Shown here piece by piece: positions 1-7,792 of a stretch of DNA of 39,358 bases. A model generated the notes under the pieces. The model was not told where the DNA came from, did not search any database, and was given only the letters and a program-made list of their open reading frames with translations. Both the position numbers and the translations under genes were made by a program. The first letter of the stretch is position 1, and each line of letters begins with the position of its first letter. The DNA lies in contig JBGVOM010000035.1 in assembly GCA_045126515.1 (NCBI GenBank), positions 1-39,358 of the forward strand, in the 5' to 3' direction. Origin of the DNA: RUG11237 sp045126515. GTDB lineage: Bacteria > Bacillota > Clostridia > Lachnospirales > Lachnospiraceae.

Positions 1-567
1 GTATTATAGGAATGTTATTTAGCCTGCATGTATCAAATCTGATTTTGATTCATCTTAGGGATTTTGTGAATTTCCTTATGGCATGACCTCCCGCTGAAAT
101 TTTGTGTCTTTCATCCGGTCGACAATCCGCAGGGCAGGTTCGTCAGGGACAGACATACGTTCAAAGATTTTGGATTTTCTAAGCAGGTGCAACGCAATAA
201 TTGATATTAAAGCCGCGAAAACTAAACTCGTTAGGTTCTGCTATTAAAAGACGTGCAGAACCTAACTCAAACATAGTTTTCGCGGCTTACATTATGACCT
301 TGTTATGTTTTCTATATACATACATTCCATAGCAAAATTTGCTTTGCAAATTTTGGTCTATATTGCTTATGCACCTGCTAAGAAAATCTACAAAATCTTT
401 TCAATGTATGTCTGTCCCTGACGAACCTGCCCTGCGGATTGTCGACCGGATGAAAGACACAAATAATCAAAACAGCGGGAGGTATGCCGTTAGGAAATTC
501 CAAAATCAATAAGCAGAAGCAAAAATACATTCTGACACATACAGGCTTTACACACTTCCTATAATAT
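1..567. repeat. Long imperfect inverted repeat downstream of degV
   Basis: Two arms of about 200 bp (roughly 1-200 and 366-567) are reverse complements of each other with scattered mismatches. The best part is a perfect 58-bp match, 101-158 against 406-463. Read outward from the centre, both arms encode a shared peptide containing MSVPDEPALRIVDRMKDT. The right arm holds a 47-codon ORF (369-512, plus) and the left arm a shorter one ending in a stop. The centre holds a second hairpin (210-288) and an AT-rich hairpin at 333-355 (CAAAATTTGC/GCAAATTTTG). No transposase is visible. It could be a mobile-element remnant, two inverted copies of a small gene end, or a structured RNA; I do not recognise the family. 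Confidence 0.7.
210..288. repeat. Central hairpin of the inverted repeat
   Basis: AAGCCGCGAAAACT (210-223) pairs with AGTTTTCGCGGCTT (275-288), and GTTAGGTTCTGC (230-241) pairs with GCAGAACCTAAC (255-266). This is 26 paired positions around a 13-nt loop. It lies at the symmetry centre of the long inverted repeat. There is no T-tract, so it is not a simple terminator. Confidence 0.75.
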
Positions 568-579
568 GAATTATGCAAA

Positions 580-1279
580 TTATCCTGTTATTCGGGGTTT
601 GCAAGAGCATCCTATACCGAGGCCGCCCTGTCCGATATGGCAGCAAAGTCCCATGGTAAGGTCATCATACAACACGTCCATTCCCGGAAAGAATGCCTTT
701 ATCTCGTCCACCCATTCTTCGGCAACTTCCTTCACGGTGCTTCCTGCCGCCAGAATGTAGACTTCTCCTTTTTCATAATATTCCTTAAACTTTGTCTCAA
801 GGTCATTTTTAAGTGCTTCAAGCATAATCTTTTTTGCTTTTATAAAACCGCGTGTTTTTGCATATACATCAAGTGTTCCAACATCAAATTTAAGCACCGG
901 TTTTATGTTTAAAAGTGTTCCCAATGCCGCTGCCGTGCTGCTTATTCTTCCGCCCTTTTTCAGATGTTCCAGTGAATCCACGGCAATATATATGTTCATA
1001 TTTGCACGGGAATCCTCCAGGATTTTCTTAATATTTTCAGGAGAATATCCCTTTTCCACCAGTTCAAGTGCATCAAAGACGGATCTGTGAAGCAGGGCAG
1101 AAACTCTTCCGTTATCGACAACAAAGACCTTTCCTTTGTATTTATCGCGACATGCAAGTGCCATAGCCGTCTCGCAGGAACCACTGAGTCCGCTGCTTAT
1201 AGGTATGTATACAACATATTTTGCTGTTTCGAGGGCTTTGTCCCACACAGAAGTAACGTCTGTAGGCGAAGGCTGGGAC
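580..1279 (-). pseudogene. degV: DegV family protein, C-terminal part (gene split by insertion)
   Basis: This is the larger 3' part of a DegV-family gene; family members bind fatty acids. The reading frame is open through the junction: upstream of VWDKALETAKYVVYIPISSG it continues as SQPSPTDVTS and then enters foreign DNA at 1280. The N-terminal part lies at 6192-6379 on the same strand. Joining the two at the shared hexamer TGGGAC restores ...EDVSTSQPSPTDVTSVWDKA... with no gap and gives about 294 residues, the usual DegV length. Conserved DegV features here are the ISSGLSGSCETA segment and the C-terminal GLCCHIGQGGLGIG segment. The fragment has lost its promoter and start, so a functional product is unlikely unless the element excises. 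Confidence 0.9.
1274..1279. other. Attachment-site core, degV C-terminal side
   Basis: TGGGAC here and at 6192-6197 is the only perfect identity between the two ends. The flanks are partly similar (GCGAAGGC against GCGGAAGA). Fusing the degV halves at this hexamer restores an uninterrupted frame, which marks it as the crossover segment of the tyrosine integrase. A 6-bp core resembles the short coupling sequences of Tn916-type integrases. Confidence 0.75.
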
Positions 1280-1340
1280 TTGAATGAATTTGTTCCTCAA
1301 AAAATATGATAGAAAGGGGCTTTCCAGCACATCATCTACG

Positions 1341-1361
1341 AGTGTAACAAAAGTGTAACAA
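1341..1361 (+). repeat. Integrase arm-type direct repeats, left end
   Basis: Two copies of AGTGTAACAA (1341-1350 and 1352-1361), one helical turn apart, lie about 62 bp inside the left core. The same pair, in the same orientation, lies at 6102-6121 near the right end. Paired repeats inside both ends are typical binding sites for the N-terminal domain of Tn916-type integrases. Confidence 0.65.
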
Positions 1362-1385
1362 ACTTCCGCATGACCTTTACACACT

Positions 1386-2123
1386 TTACATATTCATTTC
1401 CATATCTTCAAGAATTCCTACAAGATTACGAATAGATTTTCCTTCTTCAATTCTCTTTTTTAGTTCTTCCTTAATTTGTAGATATGAAATTTTTGATGGA
1501 ATAATATCATCTACAATTCCAGGATACAATTCTGATAAATTGTCTATCATAAGTTTTACAATATTCTTATTTAGAATTTCACCATAATGCTTGTCGCAAA
1601 CATTCGCAACATCATCAATTATTCTTTTATAAGATTCTTCTTCATTCTCATCAATGAACGCAGAAAACAAGACATTATCAAAGGCTGAAATTCTATACTC
1701 ATTTTCTTTTAGTTCTGTATTATCTCTAATTCGTAAAAGAGGCATTAACTTTCCAGTTTTTTTAACCAAAATCATACGTTGTTTATTCACATAATCTGTT
1801 TCAAGCCCCGAAACTATGTAAGAGATTAAACCAACTCCAAATTCTAAAACTAATGGCTCGGCTATCATATTATTTTTGATTTCCCTATCAGCAGTAATAT
1901 TACCATTCTCTACTACGCTTTCTTCTACTCCTATCAAAGCCCCTGCTGACACTCCCAAAACTTTACATATTCCAGCCAACAAAGAAACGTCTGGCATTCC
2001 ATTACCACGTTCCCATTTACTTACTGCCTGTGCAGTTACACCTAATCTTGACGCAAATTCTTCTTGTGTCATTTTACGCATTTGCCTATATTGGCAAATA
2101 GTTTCTCCAATATTATTTTGCAT
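1386..2123 (-). CDS. XRE-family transcriptional regulator of the element
   Basis: This is a 245-residue protein. Residues about 5-65 form a Cro/CI-type helix-turn-helix: ICQYRQMRKMTQEEFASRLG followed by VTAQAVSKWERGNGMPDV. The rest (about 90-245) is a helical region I do not recognise, with the charged segment IDENEEESYKRIIDDV. The start is supported by GGAGGTGC five bases before the ATG. The gene sits at the left end of the element and is transcribed toward the left attachment site, upstream of the degV fragment. It probably represses element genes such as rep or int, but no operator can be assigned from sequence alone. Confidence 0.85.
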   Translation of the reverse strand: MQNNIGETICQYRQMRKMTQEEFASRLGVTAQAVSKWERGNGMPDVSLLAGICKVLGVSAGALIGVEESVVENGNITADREIKNNMIAEPLVLEFGVGLISYIVSGLETDYVNKQRMILVKKTGKLMPLLRIRDNTELKENEYRISAFDNVLFSAFIDENEEESYKRIIDDVANVCDKHYGEILNKNIVKLMIDNLSELYPGIVDDIIPSKISYLQIKEELKKRIEEGKSIRNLVGILEDMEMNM

Positions 2124-2274
2124 ATTAGCACCTCCAAAATGTTTTACAATTAGATTATATTTCTAATTCTCATCTCCGTAAAACAACGAGATGTTGATAG
2201 AAACTAAACCGACTTATGCTTAAAACACACTCTGGAAAATATTATATCATTATTCATAACATATATAAAATCTT

Positions 2275-3177
2275 TTATGAACTTCTTTTAATCGTAATGT
2301 ATGTTGTTTCAATGCCACTCTCTTCATCTTTTACCTTTTTAATCTTCATAAGGTCTTTATTCTTAGAAAGAAGCAACTCCATAAATTTCAAATCTTCTTC
2401 AAATAGCGTTTCACTTTGTGGCTTGGCTAAGTTCTTACTGTATAAATAGCGGTGCTGTCCTTTTGACATGGTAATTAGTTCCTTGGTTATGTACTTTGTG
2501 ATATAGTTGCTCACTTTTTCGGTACTTTCTATTTTGGTGGCGGTAGTAAAACCATATTTGAAACTACGCTTATTGATGTTATAGATTTCTTTCCCATTTT
2601 TGACAATGCCACTATTTTCAAATTTCAACTTATCACAATTAACACCGATACCATGAAAATGCCAACGCTTGCTCTTGTGCAACTCTGAAACAAATAGATA
2701 TTTAAAGTCTGGGTTTTGGTCTTTCACATTCTTTAAGAACTGATAAACACGATTATAACATTCTTCATAGTTAAAACTATCTACTTGTTTAGGGTCAAAA
2801 GTGATAGTGAAGAACCAACCACCACTCCAATCATTTGCAAACGCATATTCATAGATTTTCTTTTTGGTTCGCTTCAAACTAGAAACCGCACTTATTTCAA
2901 TACTTTCATTGGAACGCACCGCACCTGTTTCCAAATTGTACTCTTTTCCGTCTGCACCAACGAAATACTCTACTCTTTTAGTCTTGCTTGCAAAGTTGGT
3001 TACGATTGGCAAACTATACAAAATGTATTCTTCTTTGTTGAAGTAGGCGGTATGCTTCACATTATAATTAACCACCCTTTTCAAATTCTTCTTTTGTAGA
3101 CGCTTCTCTACAATCTTGTTTTTAAATGCTTCTTTCTTTTCATGTTGCTCACATATCACATCAAATAGTGTAGCCAT
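2275..3177 (-). CDS. HUH-endonuclease rolling-circle replication initiator
   Basis: This is a 300-residue Rep-like protein. Motif I is GGWFFTITFDP. The HUH metal-binding motif is WHFHGIG (His-Phe-His). The nicking-tyrosine motif is KVSNYITKYITKEL, with a tyrosine followed by a lysine in YxxKY. The order and spacing fit rolling-circle initiators of the G2P/ORF2-like class, which nick one strand at a double-strand origin and stay linked to the 5' end. I start it at 3177, where AGGAGG lies seven bases upstream; longer upstream reading has no ribosome site. It implies that the element replicates as a circle after excision, as reported for several integrative elements. A hairpin 30 bp upstream (3206-3233) is a candidate origin or operator. 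Confidence 0.82.
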   Translation of the reverse strand: MATLFDVICEQHEKKEAFKNKIVEKRLQKKNLKRVVNYNVKHTAYFNKEEYILYSLPIVTNFASKTKRVEYFVGADGKEYNLETGAVRSNESIEISAVSSLKRTKKKIYEYAFANDWSGGWFFTITFDPKQVDSFNYEECYNRVYQFLKNVKDQNPDFKYLFVSELHKSKRWHFHGIGVNCDKLKFENSGIVKNGKEIYNINKRSFKYGFTTATKIESTEKVSNYITKYITKELITMSKGQHRYLYSKNLAKPQSETLFEEDLKFMELLLSKNKDLMKIKKVKDEESGIETTYITIKRSS

Positions 3178-3205
3178 GTATATACCTCCTTGATTTCCGC
3201 CCAAA

Positions 3206-3233
3206 GTGTTGTCTATGTCAAGTAAGACAACAC
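3206..3233. promoter_or_regulatory. Inverted repeat upstream of rep (candidate origin or operator)
   Basis: GTGTTGTCT (3206-3214) and AGACAACAC (3225-3233) form a perfect 9-bp stem with a 10-nt loop, about 30 bp upstream of the rep start. Rolling-circle origins often present the nick site in such a loop close to rep. It could equally be a repressor site or a leader hairpin. Confidence 0.45.
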
Positions 3234-3364
3234 ACGCAGGCACATTATTTTTATTGGTATATACAGCATGATTTTTCTGGCTTGATTGTGTTTGGTCTGT
3301 ATAGCCATTTTTGAAATTGTGGGATCACCGCAACAAACATATTTGCTTTGAGGAGGTGATTAGA

Positions 3365-3520
3365 TTGAAAAAAGAAAGTTTAGACGACAAACTCGCACAA
3401 GCATGGAGTGATTTCTATAAAGAAACAAAGAAATCAAATGCAACTGCAAGCGGAACAGAACAATTTGAAGAAATGGTTGAAAAATATCAGCGTCCAAGTT
3501 TTGATGATGAAGAACGATAA
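3365..3520 (+). CDS. Small acidic protein of unknown function
   Basis: This is a predicted 51-residue protein starting with TTG at 3365, eight bases after a strong GAGGAGG site (3350-3356). The frame is open further upstream but no ribosome site supports an earlier start. It is rich in Lys and Glu (LKKESLDDKLAQAWSDFYKE) and ends in PSFDDEER, with no recognisable domain. It lies between the divergent rep gene and the candidate oriT/mob region, so a role in replication or mobilisation is plausible but unproven. Confidence 0.6.
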   Translation: MKKESLDDKLAQAWSDFYKETKKSNATASGTEQFEEMVEKYQRPSFDDEER

Positions 3521-3525
3521 AGCAA

Positions 3526-3605
3526 AAGCCCCGAAAAGACCTATTCTCAATAGGTCTAGGGGCTTATGCCTTTGACAAGATTTAGAAGCATAGGCGGTCT
3601 TGTCA
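3526..3605 (+). other. Candidate oriT: stacked inverted repeats upstream of mob
   Basis: AAGCCCC/GGGGCTT (3526-3532, 3559-3565) encloses AGACCTATT/AATAGGTCT (3537-3545, 3549-3557). It is followed by TGACAAGA/TCTTGTCA (3573-3580, 3598-3605). No T-tract follows the first hairpin, so it is a poor terminator. MobV relaxases usually have their origin of transfer, with nested inverted repeats, just upstream of mob, and this block ends 28 bp before the mob start. The nick position cannot be given. Confidence 0.5.
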
Positions 3606-3632
3606 TTGGCATTATGAGGGGAGGGAATTGAG

Positions 3633-4367
3633 ATGGCTTTATTTTCGTTTCATTGTCAGAACTATAAAAGCGGTGCTTTATTTGGATTGGATAAACATAA
3701 CCGCAGATTAAACAAGAATTATGACAATCCAGACATTAACCCAGAACGCACACACTTAAACCGCATATATGTAGAACCAAAAGAAACTCTTTATTCACAT
3801 TGTAAGAAACGCATACACAAAGAAGTGATTGCCAATGGTAATCGTGTGCGTAGTGATAGTAATTGGATATGTGAATGTATCTTTTCTTTTCCTGCGGAAT
3901 TTCCCATTGAAGAATTAGACCGCTACAATTCGCTAATTATTCAATATATGAACGCTAGAACAAATGGGAATGTAGTTCTCGCTGTGGCTCACTGCGATGA
4001 GGGTGGTATTCATCTACATGCGGACATATTATTGATAACCGAGGACAATCGCTTATCTTCTAAAACCTTAATCACAAGAGATTTTATCACTTCTATCCAT
4101 GACAAATTACCGCTTGTGCTTCAACATCATGGCTTTGATGTAGAAAGAGGCACATCTGGAAAAGTAGCAGGACTTAACGCCAAAGAATATAAAAAGAAAA
4201 TGGAAGAAGAAAAGAAAGCACTTGATAAGAAGTTAGATAAAATGGCTGACGAATACAACAAACTAGCAGACCACTACAATCATCTACTTATTGAAGCCAA
4301 GGAATTGGAAGAAAAGAACATTAGAAAAGCAAGGGAACTTCTTGAAGAAAGAGAACGCACCAGATAA
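3633..4367 (+). CDS. mob: MobV-family relaxase, short form
   Basis: This is a 244-residue Pre/Mob protein. The N-terminus matches the MobV pattern: SGALFGLDKHNRR, then ERTHLNRIY. His22 occupies the position of the catalytic His22 of pMV158 MobM. The metal site HCDEGGIHLH (120-129) keeps the HxDExxxHxH spacing, although the usual proline before the second His is Ile here. Residues 185-244 form a Lys/Glu-rich coiled coil. MobM is about twice as long, so the C-terminal membrane and DNA interaction region is missing or reduced. The start is preceded by GGGGAGGG. It would nick oriT (probably 3526-3605) and lead the strand into a helper conjugation system. Confidence 0.85.
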   Translation: MALFSFHCQNYKSGALFGLDKHNRRLNKNYDNPDINPERTHLNRIYVEPKETLYSHCKKRIHKEVIANGNRVRSDSNWICECIFSFPAEFPIEELDRYNSLIIQYMNARTNGNVVLAVAHCDEGGIHLHADILLITEDNRLSSKTLITRDFITSIHDKLPLVLQHHGFDVERGTSGKVAGLNAKEYKKKMEEEKKALDKKLDKMADEYNKLADHYNHLLIEAKELEEKNIRKARELLEERERTR

Positions 4368-4428
4368 TTACACCAACTGAAAAATGCAGCATGGCACAAA
4401 GTGGCTAGGTGCATTTTGATGGCGGTAG

Positions 4429-4454
4429 GGCAAGGCTTAGTCCTTGCCTTTTTT
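4429..4454 (+). terminator. Terminator after mob
   Basis: GGCAAGG (4429-4435) pairs with CCTTGCC (4442-4448) across a 6-nt loop, followed by six T. It closes the mob transcript. Confidence 0.85.
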
Positions 4455-4794
4455 CATGCAAATATTTCGGTGTTTTTCAGCCAAAAAAGGCTAGAAAATT
4501 GATTATTTTCAAAATTTTTTGAGTCCAAAATCTTGTCAATAGGTTTTGAAAAAAATATTTCACAAACTTTTTATTCGTTTTGAAAAAAATTTTTTCCCTA
4601 TATCCTTTTCTTTTTAATTTTAAAAATGTTTTTGTGCAAGGTGCTGTAATCAATTTTCGAGCCCAAATTCTCAATTATCGAGGGTGTTACAATCATCTTG
4701 TAACAAGAACGCGTGCACGGGTTCATAACTTCTAATCGTGTTGTCAGCCTTGCAAACTGACAGCGGTTAGCACCTTTTTCAAAGGAGGTTGCTT
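4455..4794. promoter_or_regulatory. Non-coding region upstream of the integrase with three palindromes
   Basis: 4455-4680 is very AT-rich, with repeated TTTTGAAAAAAAT-like runs and no convincing ORF. Then come three dyads: TGTTACAA/TTGTAACA (4685-4692, 4698-4705), the near-perfect palindrome GAACGCGTGCACGGGTTC (4707-4724), and TGTCAG/CTGACA (4742-4747, 4757-4762). The first dyad carries the same GTAACAA word as the integrase arm repeats, so the integrase may bind its own promoter region. The 18-bp palindrome could be a repressor site. Confidence 0.55.
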
Positions 4795-6108
4795 ATGAAC
4801 CAGAAACAATTAAATAATGATGAAAATGTAAATGAACTATTGAATAATATTGCTAAGAGAGATAATCTTAATAGAGATGATGTGCTGAAAGCATTGGACG
4901 ATATGATGAAACGAAATTCAATCTTAAAACAGCACAAAGAAAATTATAAAGTGTGGCAGGCTGAGGACGGACGCTGGAAAACGAAACTCCCAGACGGAAG
5001 CAAATACGGAAAACTTGTAGCAAAAGCCACATTAGAGAACCTTGAAAACTGCATAGTTGATTTTTACAAAGCAAGGGAAGAAGAAACCGACACTTTGGAG
5101 GCTATCTATCCTAAATGGATTGAAGATAAATATTTATCTTCTGACAAAGGCACAGCCAATAAATTACAATGGGTTTGGAAAACCTATTATAAGGACAGTT
5201 CCATTGTAAGAGAAAAACTTTCTACCATGACAGTTGGAAAACTGAGCCATTGGCTACTGAAACTGATTGACGAGAAGCAACTAACCAAAAAGAAATATGT
5301 TGAAGCCAAAGGCTTGCTAAATCAAATTTATGATTATTGCATTAGTCATGATATAGTGCAAATCAATCTGCCTCGCCAAATTCGTTTTCCGTCAAAGAAT
5401 GTTTTTGCTGAACCAGAAGCAAAGCCAGAAGCAGAAATTATTTATTCTGCTGACACCAAAGGCGAAGTAATCAAAGAAGCACTTGCACAATTTGAAAAGA
5501 CCAAAAACACCGCCTATTTGGCTGTTTGTCTTAATTTTAATCTTGGGCTTCGTATTGGGGAACTTGTGGCACTTCGTGAAAGTGATATTGACGGAAACAC
5601 CATTCACATTAGACGCGGTGAGGTTAAAGATTACCGCAAGGATAAAAATGGTAAGATTTGCAGAAATGGTTATAAGGTTGTTGAACATACCAAAACTGTG
5701 GCAGGCATTAGAACCTTGGTTTTAACACCAGAAGCCAAGAAGTATATTCAAATGGCACTTGATGAAAACAAAGCCAATGGACGAATTGATAAAGATTATA
5801 TCTTTGTTGGTAAGTCTGGCGAAAGAATGCATGAATATGCTGTAAATAATGTGCTTCGTCGTTGCAACGGCGTAAGAAATGAAAAAGACCGCTTTATTAT
5901 TTCTGGTAAGCCAAGCGGAAACCACGCAATTAGAAAAACTTGTATCTCTGAATTACATGATAGCGGACTTTTACCAGATAGAATGATTTCAGATTTTGCA
6001 GGTCATAAAGATATTTCTACAACACAGAAATATTATATTCATTCTGTTACACCGCTTACGGATAAAGCTGAAGTTTTTGCCAAAGTTCTGGGTTCTAAGG
6101 CAGTGTAA
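4795..6108 (+). CDS. int: Tyrosine recombinase (integrase) of the element
   Basis: This is a 437-residue integrase that inserts and excises the element at degV. Residues about 35-85 resemble the N-terminal arm-binding domain (VWQAEDGRWKTKLPDGSKYG). The middle is the helical core-binding domain. The catalytic domain has the first Arg in LGLRIGELVALRESDIDG, HxxR in HAIRKT, His in GHKDISTTQ and the nucleophile Tyr in QKYYIHS. The start is the ATG at 4795, six bases after AAAGGAGG; a TTG just upstream overlaps the ribosome site. The stop codon lies inside the right arm-type direct repeats. Integrases in this position read toward their own attachment site, so excision would disconnect or change transcription. 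Confidence 0.93.
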   Translation: MNQKQLNNDENVNELLNNIAKRDNLNRDDVLKALDDMMKRNSILKQHKENYKVWQAEDGRWKTKLPDGSKYGKLVAKATLENLENCIVDFYKAREEETDTLEAIYPKWIEDKYLSSDKGTANKLQWVWKTYYKDSSIVREKLSTMTVGKLSHWLLKLIDEKQLTKKKYVEAKGLLNQIYDYCISHDIVQINLPRQIRFPSKNVFAEPEAKPEAEIIYSADTKGEVIKEALAQFEKTKNTAYLAVCLNFNLGLRIGELVALRESDIDGNTIHIRRGEVKDYRKDKNGKICRNGYKVVEHTKTVAGIRTLVLTPEAKKYIQMALDENKANGRIDKDYIFVGKSGERMHEYAVNNVLRRCNGVRNEKDRFIISGKPSGNHAIRKTCISELHDSGLLPDRMISDFAGHKDISTTQKYYIHSVTPLTDKAEVFAKVLGSKAV

Positions 6109-6121
6109 CAAAGTGTAACAA
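6102..6121 (+). repeat. Integrase arm-type direct repeats, right end
   Basis: Two AGTGTAACAA copies (6102-6111 and 6112-6121), the first overlapping the integrase stop codon, lie about 70 bp inside the right core. They match the pair at 1341-1361 in sequence and orientation. Confidence 0.65.
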
Positions 6122-6140
6122 AAAAATTATTTTTAAACAA

Positions 6141-6170
6141 AAAAAAGCCTTGATAATTCAAGGCTTTTTC
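6141..6170. terminator. Bidirectional terminator at the right end of the element
   Basis: AAAAAGCCTTGA and TCAAGGCTTTTT form a symmetric stem-loop with T-tracts on both strands. It would stop the integrase transcript on the plus strand and the interrupted degV transcript on the minus strand. Confidence 0.85.
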
Positions 6171-6191
6171 TTAAAAGGTTAATGCGGAAGA

Positions 6192-6197
6192 TGGGAC
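6192..6197. other. Attachment-site core, degV N-terminal side
   Basis: TGGGAC matches the core at 1274-1279. On the minus strand it reads GTCCCA, directly after codons for EDVST; in native degV the next codons are CAG CCT TCG (Gln-Pro-Ser). Confidence 0.75.
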
Positions 6198-6379
6198 GTA
6201 CTCACATCCTCCCCTGCCGCAAGCCTCTCAAAAAACTCGTCTCTTGTAATTGAAACCCCTTCGCAGAAACACTGTTCCCCGAAATAAAACGGCATCGGCA
6301 CAACGAGTATTCCCAGTCTTGATGCCTCCTCCCGGGTTATTCCGCTATGACTGTCCGTAACTACATATATTTCTCTCAT
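6192..6379 (-). pseudogene. degV: DegV family protein, N-terminal part (gene split by insertion)
   Basis: This is the 5' end of the interrupted degV: MREIYVVTDSHSGITREE..., with the conserved VTDSxSGIT start of the family, up to GEDVSTS. Beyond the core the frame runs into element DNA, adds HLPH and stops at 6179. It begins 23 bp after the murD stop, so degV was the last gene of the ilvE-murL-murD transcript. The 66-residue product has no ligand-binding C-terminal domain and is probably inactive. Confidence 0.9.
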
Positions 6380-6402
6380 TATACAATCTTTTCCTTTCTT
6401 TC

Positions 6403-7776
6403 CTATGAACCCAAAACAAGTTTTTTAAACTCTTCGCCCCGCTCTTCAAAATTCTTAAATATACCATAGCTTGCTGCGGCAGGCGACATTACACACGCCT
6501 TTCCCTCAGCAGTAACCTTTTTGGCCGTTTTCACTGCATCAGCAAGATGTTCAACAAGAATAATTCTTTCTTTATTTTTGAAATCAGAATGATTTTTCTC
6601 TATCTCATTATATATTCTTTTTCCGGTCTCTTCCATAAGAATAATATGGGATACCGTGGAGGTTGACAGATACTCTTCAAGGCTGTCATAGCTTATTCCC
6701 CTGTCCATTCCGCCTATAATGACACTGTCTGCATTTTTTAATGTCTTAAGTGCCTGAATTGTGGTCTCATCAATGGTTGATATGGAATCGTCATAAAATG
6801 TAACACCATTTACAACTCCGATTTTCTGAAGTCTGTGAGGAAGTGGAATATAGCTCTTCAAACCGTCCTCTATCTCTTCCCGACTAAGACCCAGCATACG
6901 GCTAATACTGTACACATAGGCTATATCGTAGTAATTGTGCTGTCCCATGAGTTCTATCTCGTCCACAGGGATATTGTAAACCTCATTCTCTGTGTCTCTG
7001 TTCACTCTTATGGTTTCATCCTTCACATACACATCGGCACTCTCATCGCCGCCTATTCCTTCCGCCGCAACAGTCACAACCTTCATAGGACCATTTTTCG
7101 GTGCAATATTCTGTTCACAGAACAGTACATCACCTTCCGTTTGATTCCTGTATATATTCTCCTTTGCGGCTGTATATTTTCCCATTGTTCCGTAATGATC
7201 GAGATGTTCCTCATGTATATTAAGAAGCGCTCCAATATGCGGAGATGTCACGGCATACTCAAGCTGATGACATGAAAGCTCTACAACAAGAAGCGTATCA
7301 TCGTCGATATCCTCTGCAATGTCAAATACAGGTATACCTATATTACCTGCGAGAAGCGCCTTCTTTCCTGCATTTTTCAAGACATGATAAAGAAGTGTTG
7401 TCGTTGTACTCTTTCCCTTTGTTCCCGTTATTCCGATAATCTGATTTCTGTACGTCTCAAAGAACACATCCATCTGTGATACAATCTTACATGTATAATG
7501 GGATTTCTCCTCCTCAAGAACAATTCCGGGGCTCTTAAACACAACATCAAATTCATTGAGGCATTTCTGATACTGCTCTCCGGTGATAATTCTTATACTG
7601 TCCTTCACGCTGTCAGGGGTATCGCCCGGAAGTGTCACAGGATTTCTGTCAACAATGGCAAGTGACTTGATTCCGCCCTCATTTAAAAGCCACGGAAATG
7701 TTGCCCTTCCCTCTCTGCCAAATCCAAGAATTGCTACAGACTTTCCGTCAACAAGTCTGTGTATGGTCTCTCTCAT
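6403..7776 (-). CDS. murD: UDP-N-acetylmuramoyl-L-alanine:glutamate ligase (MurD or MurD2)
   Basis: This 457-residue cytoplasmic Mur ligase adds glutamate to UDP-MurNAc-L-Ala using ATP. The N-terminal Rossmann-like domain has VAILGFGREG. The ATP loop is GTKGKSTTT (118-126). The central domain shows NIHEEHLDHYGTMGKY with the Mg/carbamoyl-lysine region, and the C-terminal domain has YDDSISTIDETT and SPAAASYGIFKNFEERGEEF, typical of MurD. It begins 16 bp after the murL-like gene in the same direction, with GGGAG nine bases before the ATG. In Xanthomonas, a murL neighbour encodes MurD2, which adds L-Glu rather than D-Glu. The linkage here suggests the same specificity, but residues fixing the stereochemistry cannot be judged by eye. 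Confidence 0.92.
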   Translation of the reverse strand: MRETIHRLVDGKSVAILGFGREGRATFPWLLNEGGIKSLAIVDRNPVTLPGDTPDSVKDSIRIITGEQYQKCLNEFDVVFKSPGIVLEEEKSHYTCKIVSQMDVFFETYRNQIIGITGTKGKSTTTTLLYHVLKNAGKKALLAGNIGIPVFDIAEDIDDDTLLVVELSCHQLEYAVTSPHIGALLNIHEEHLDHYGTMGKYTAAKENIYRNQTEGDVLFCEQNIAPKNGPMKVVTVAAEGIGGDESADVYVKDETIRVNRDTENEVYNIPVDEIELMGQHNYYDIAYVYSISRMLGLSREEIEDGLKSYIPLPHRLQKIGVVNGVTFYDDSISTIDETTIQALKTLKNADSVIIGGMDRGISYDSLEEYLSTSTVSHIILMEETGKRIYNEIEKNHSDFKNKERIILVEHLADAVKTAKKVTAEGKACVMSPAAASYGIFKNFEERGEEFKKLVLGS

Positions 7777-7792
7777 AATCCAGCACTCCCTT

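Larger units (their letters stand above)
1280..6191. mobile_element. Integrative mobilizable element inserted in degV
   Basis: About 4.9 kb between two TGGGAC cores splits degV. Contents from left: XRE regulator (minus), HUH Rep (minus), 51-residue ORF, truncated MobV relaxase and tyrosine integrase (plus). There is no type IV secretion gene, so it would need a helper for transfer. Paired AGTGTAACAA direct repeats sit about 62-70 bp inside each end, as expected of integrase arm sites. No excisionase or cargo gene is recognisable. The AT-rich Rep, Mob and Int genes look compositionally different from the host genes around them. Confidence 0.88.

Noticed and set aside
6835..7275. 146-residue plus-strand reading frame opposite murD
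   Set aside because: It has no ribosome site and lies wholly antisense to a well-conserved murD gene.
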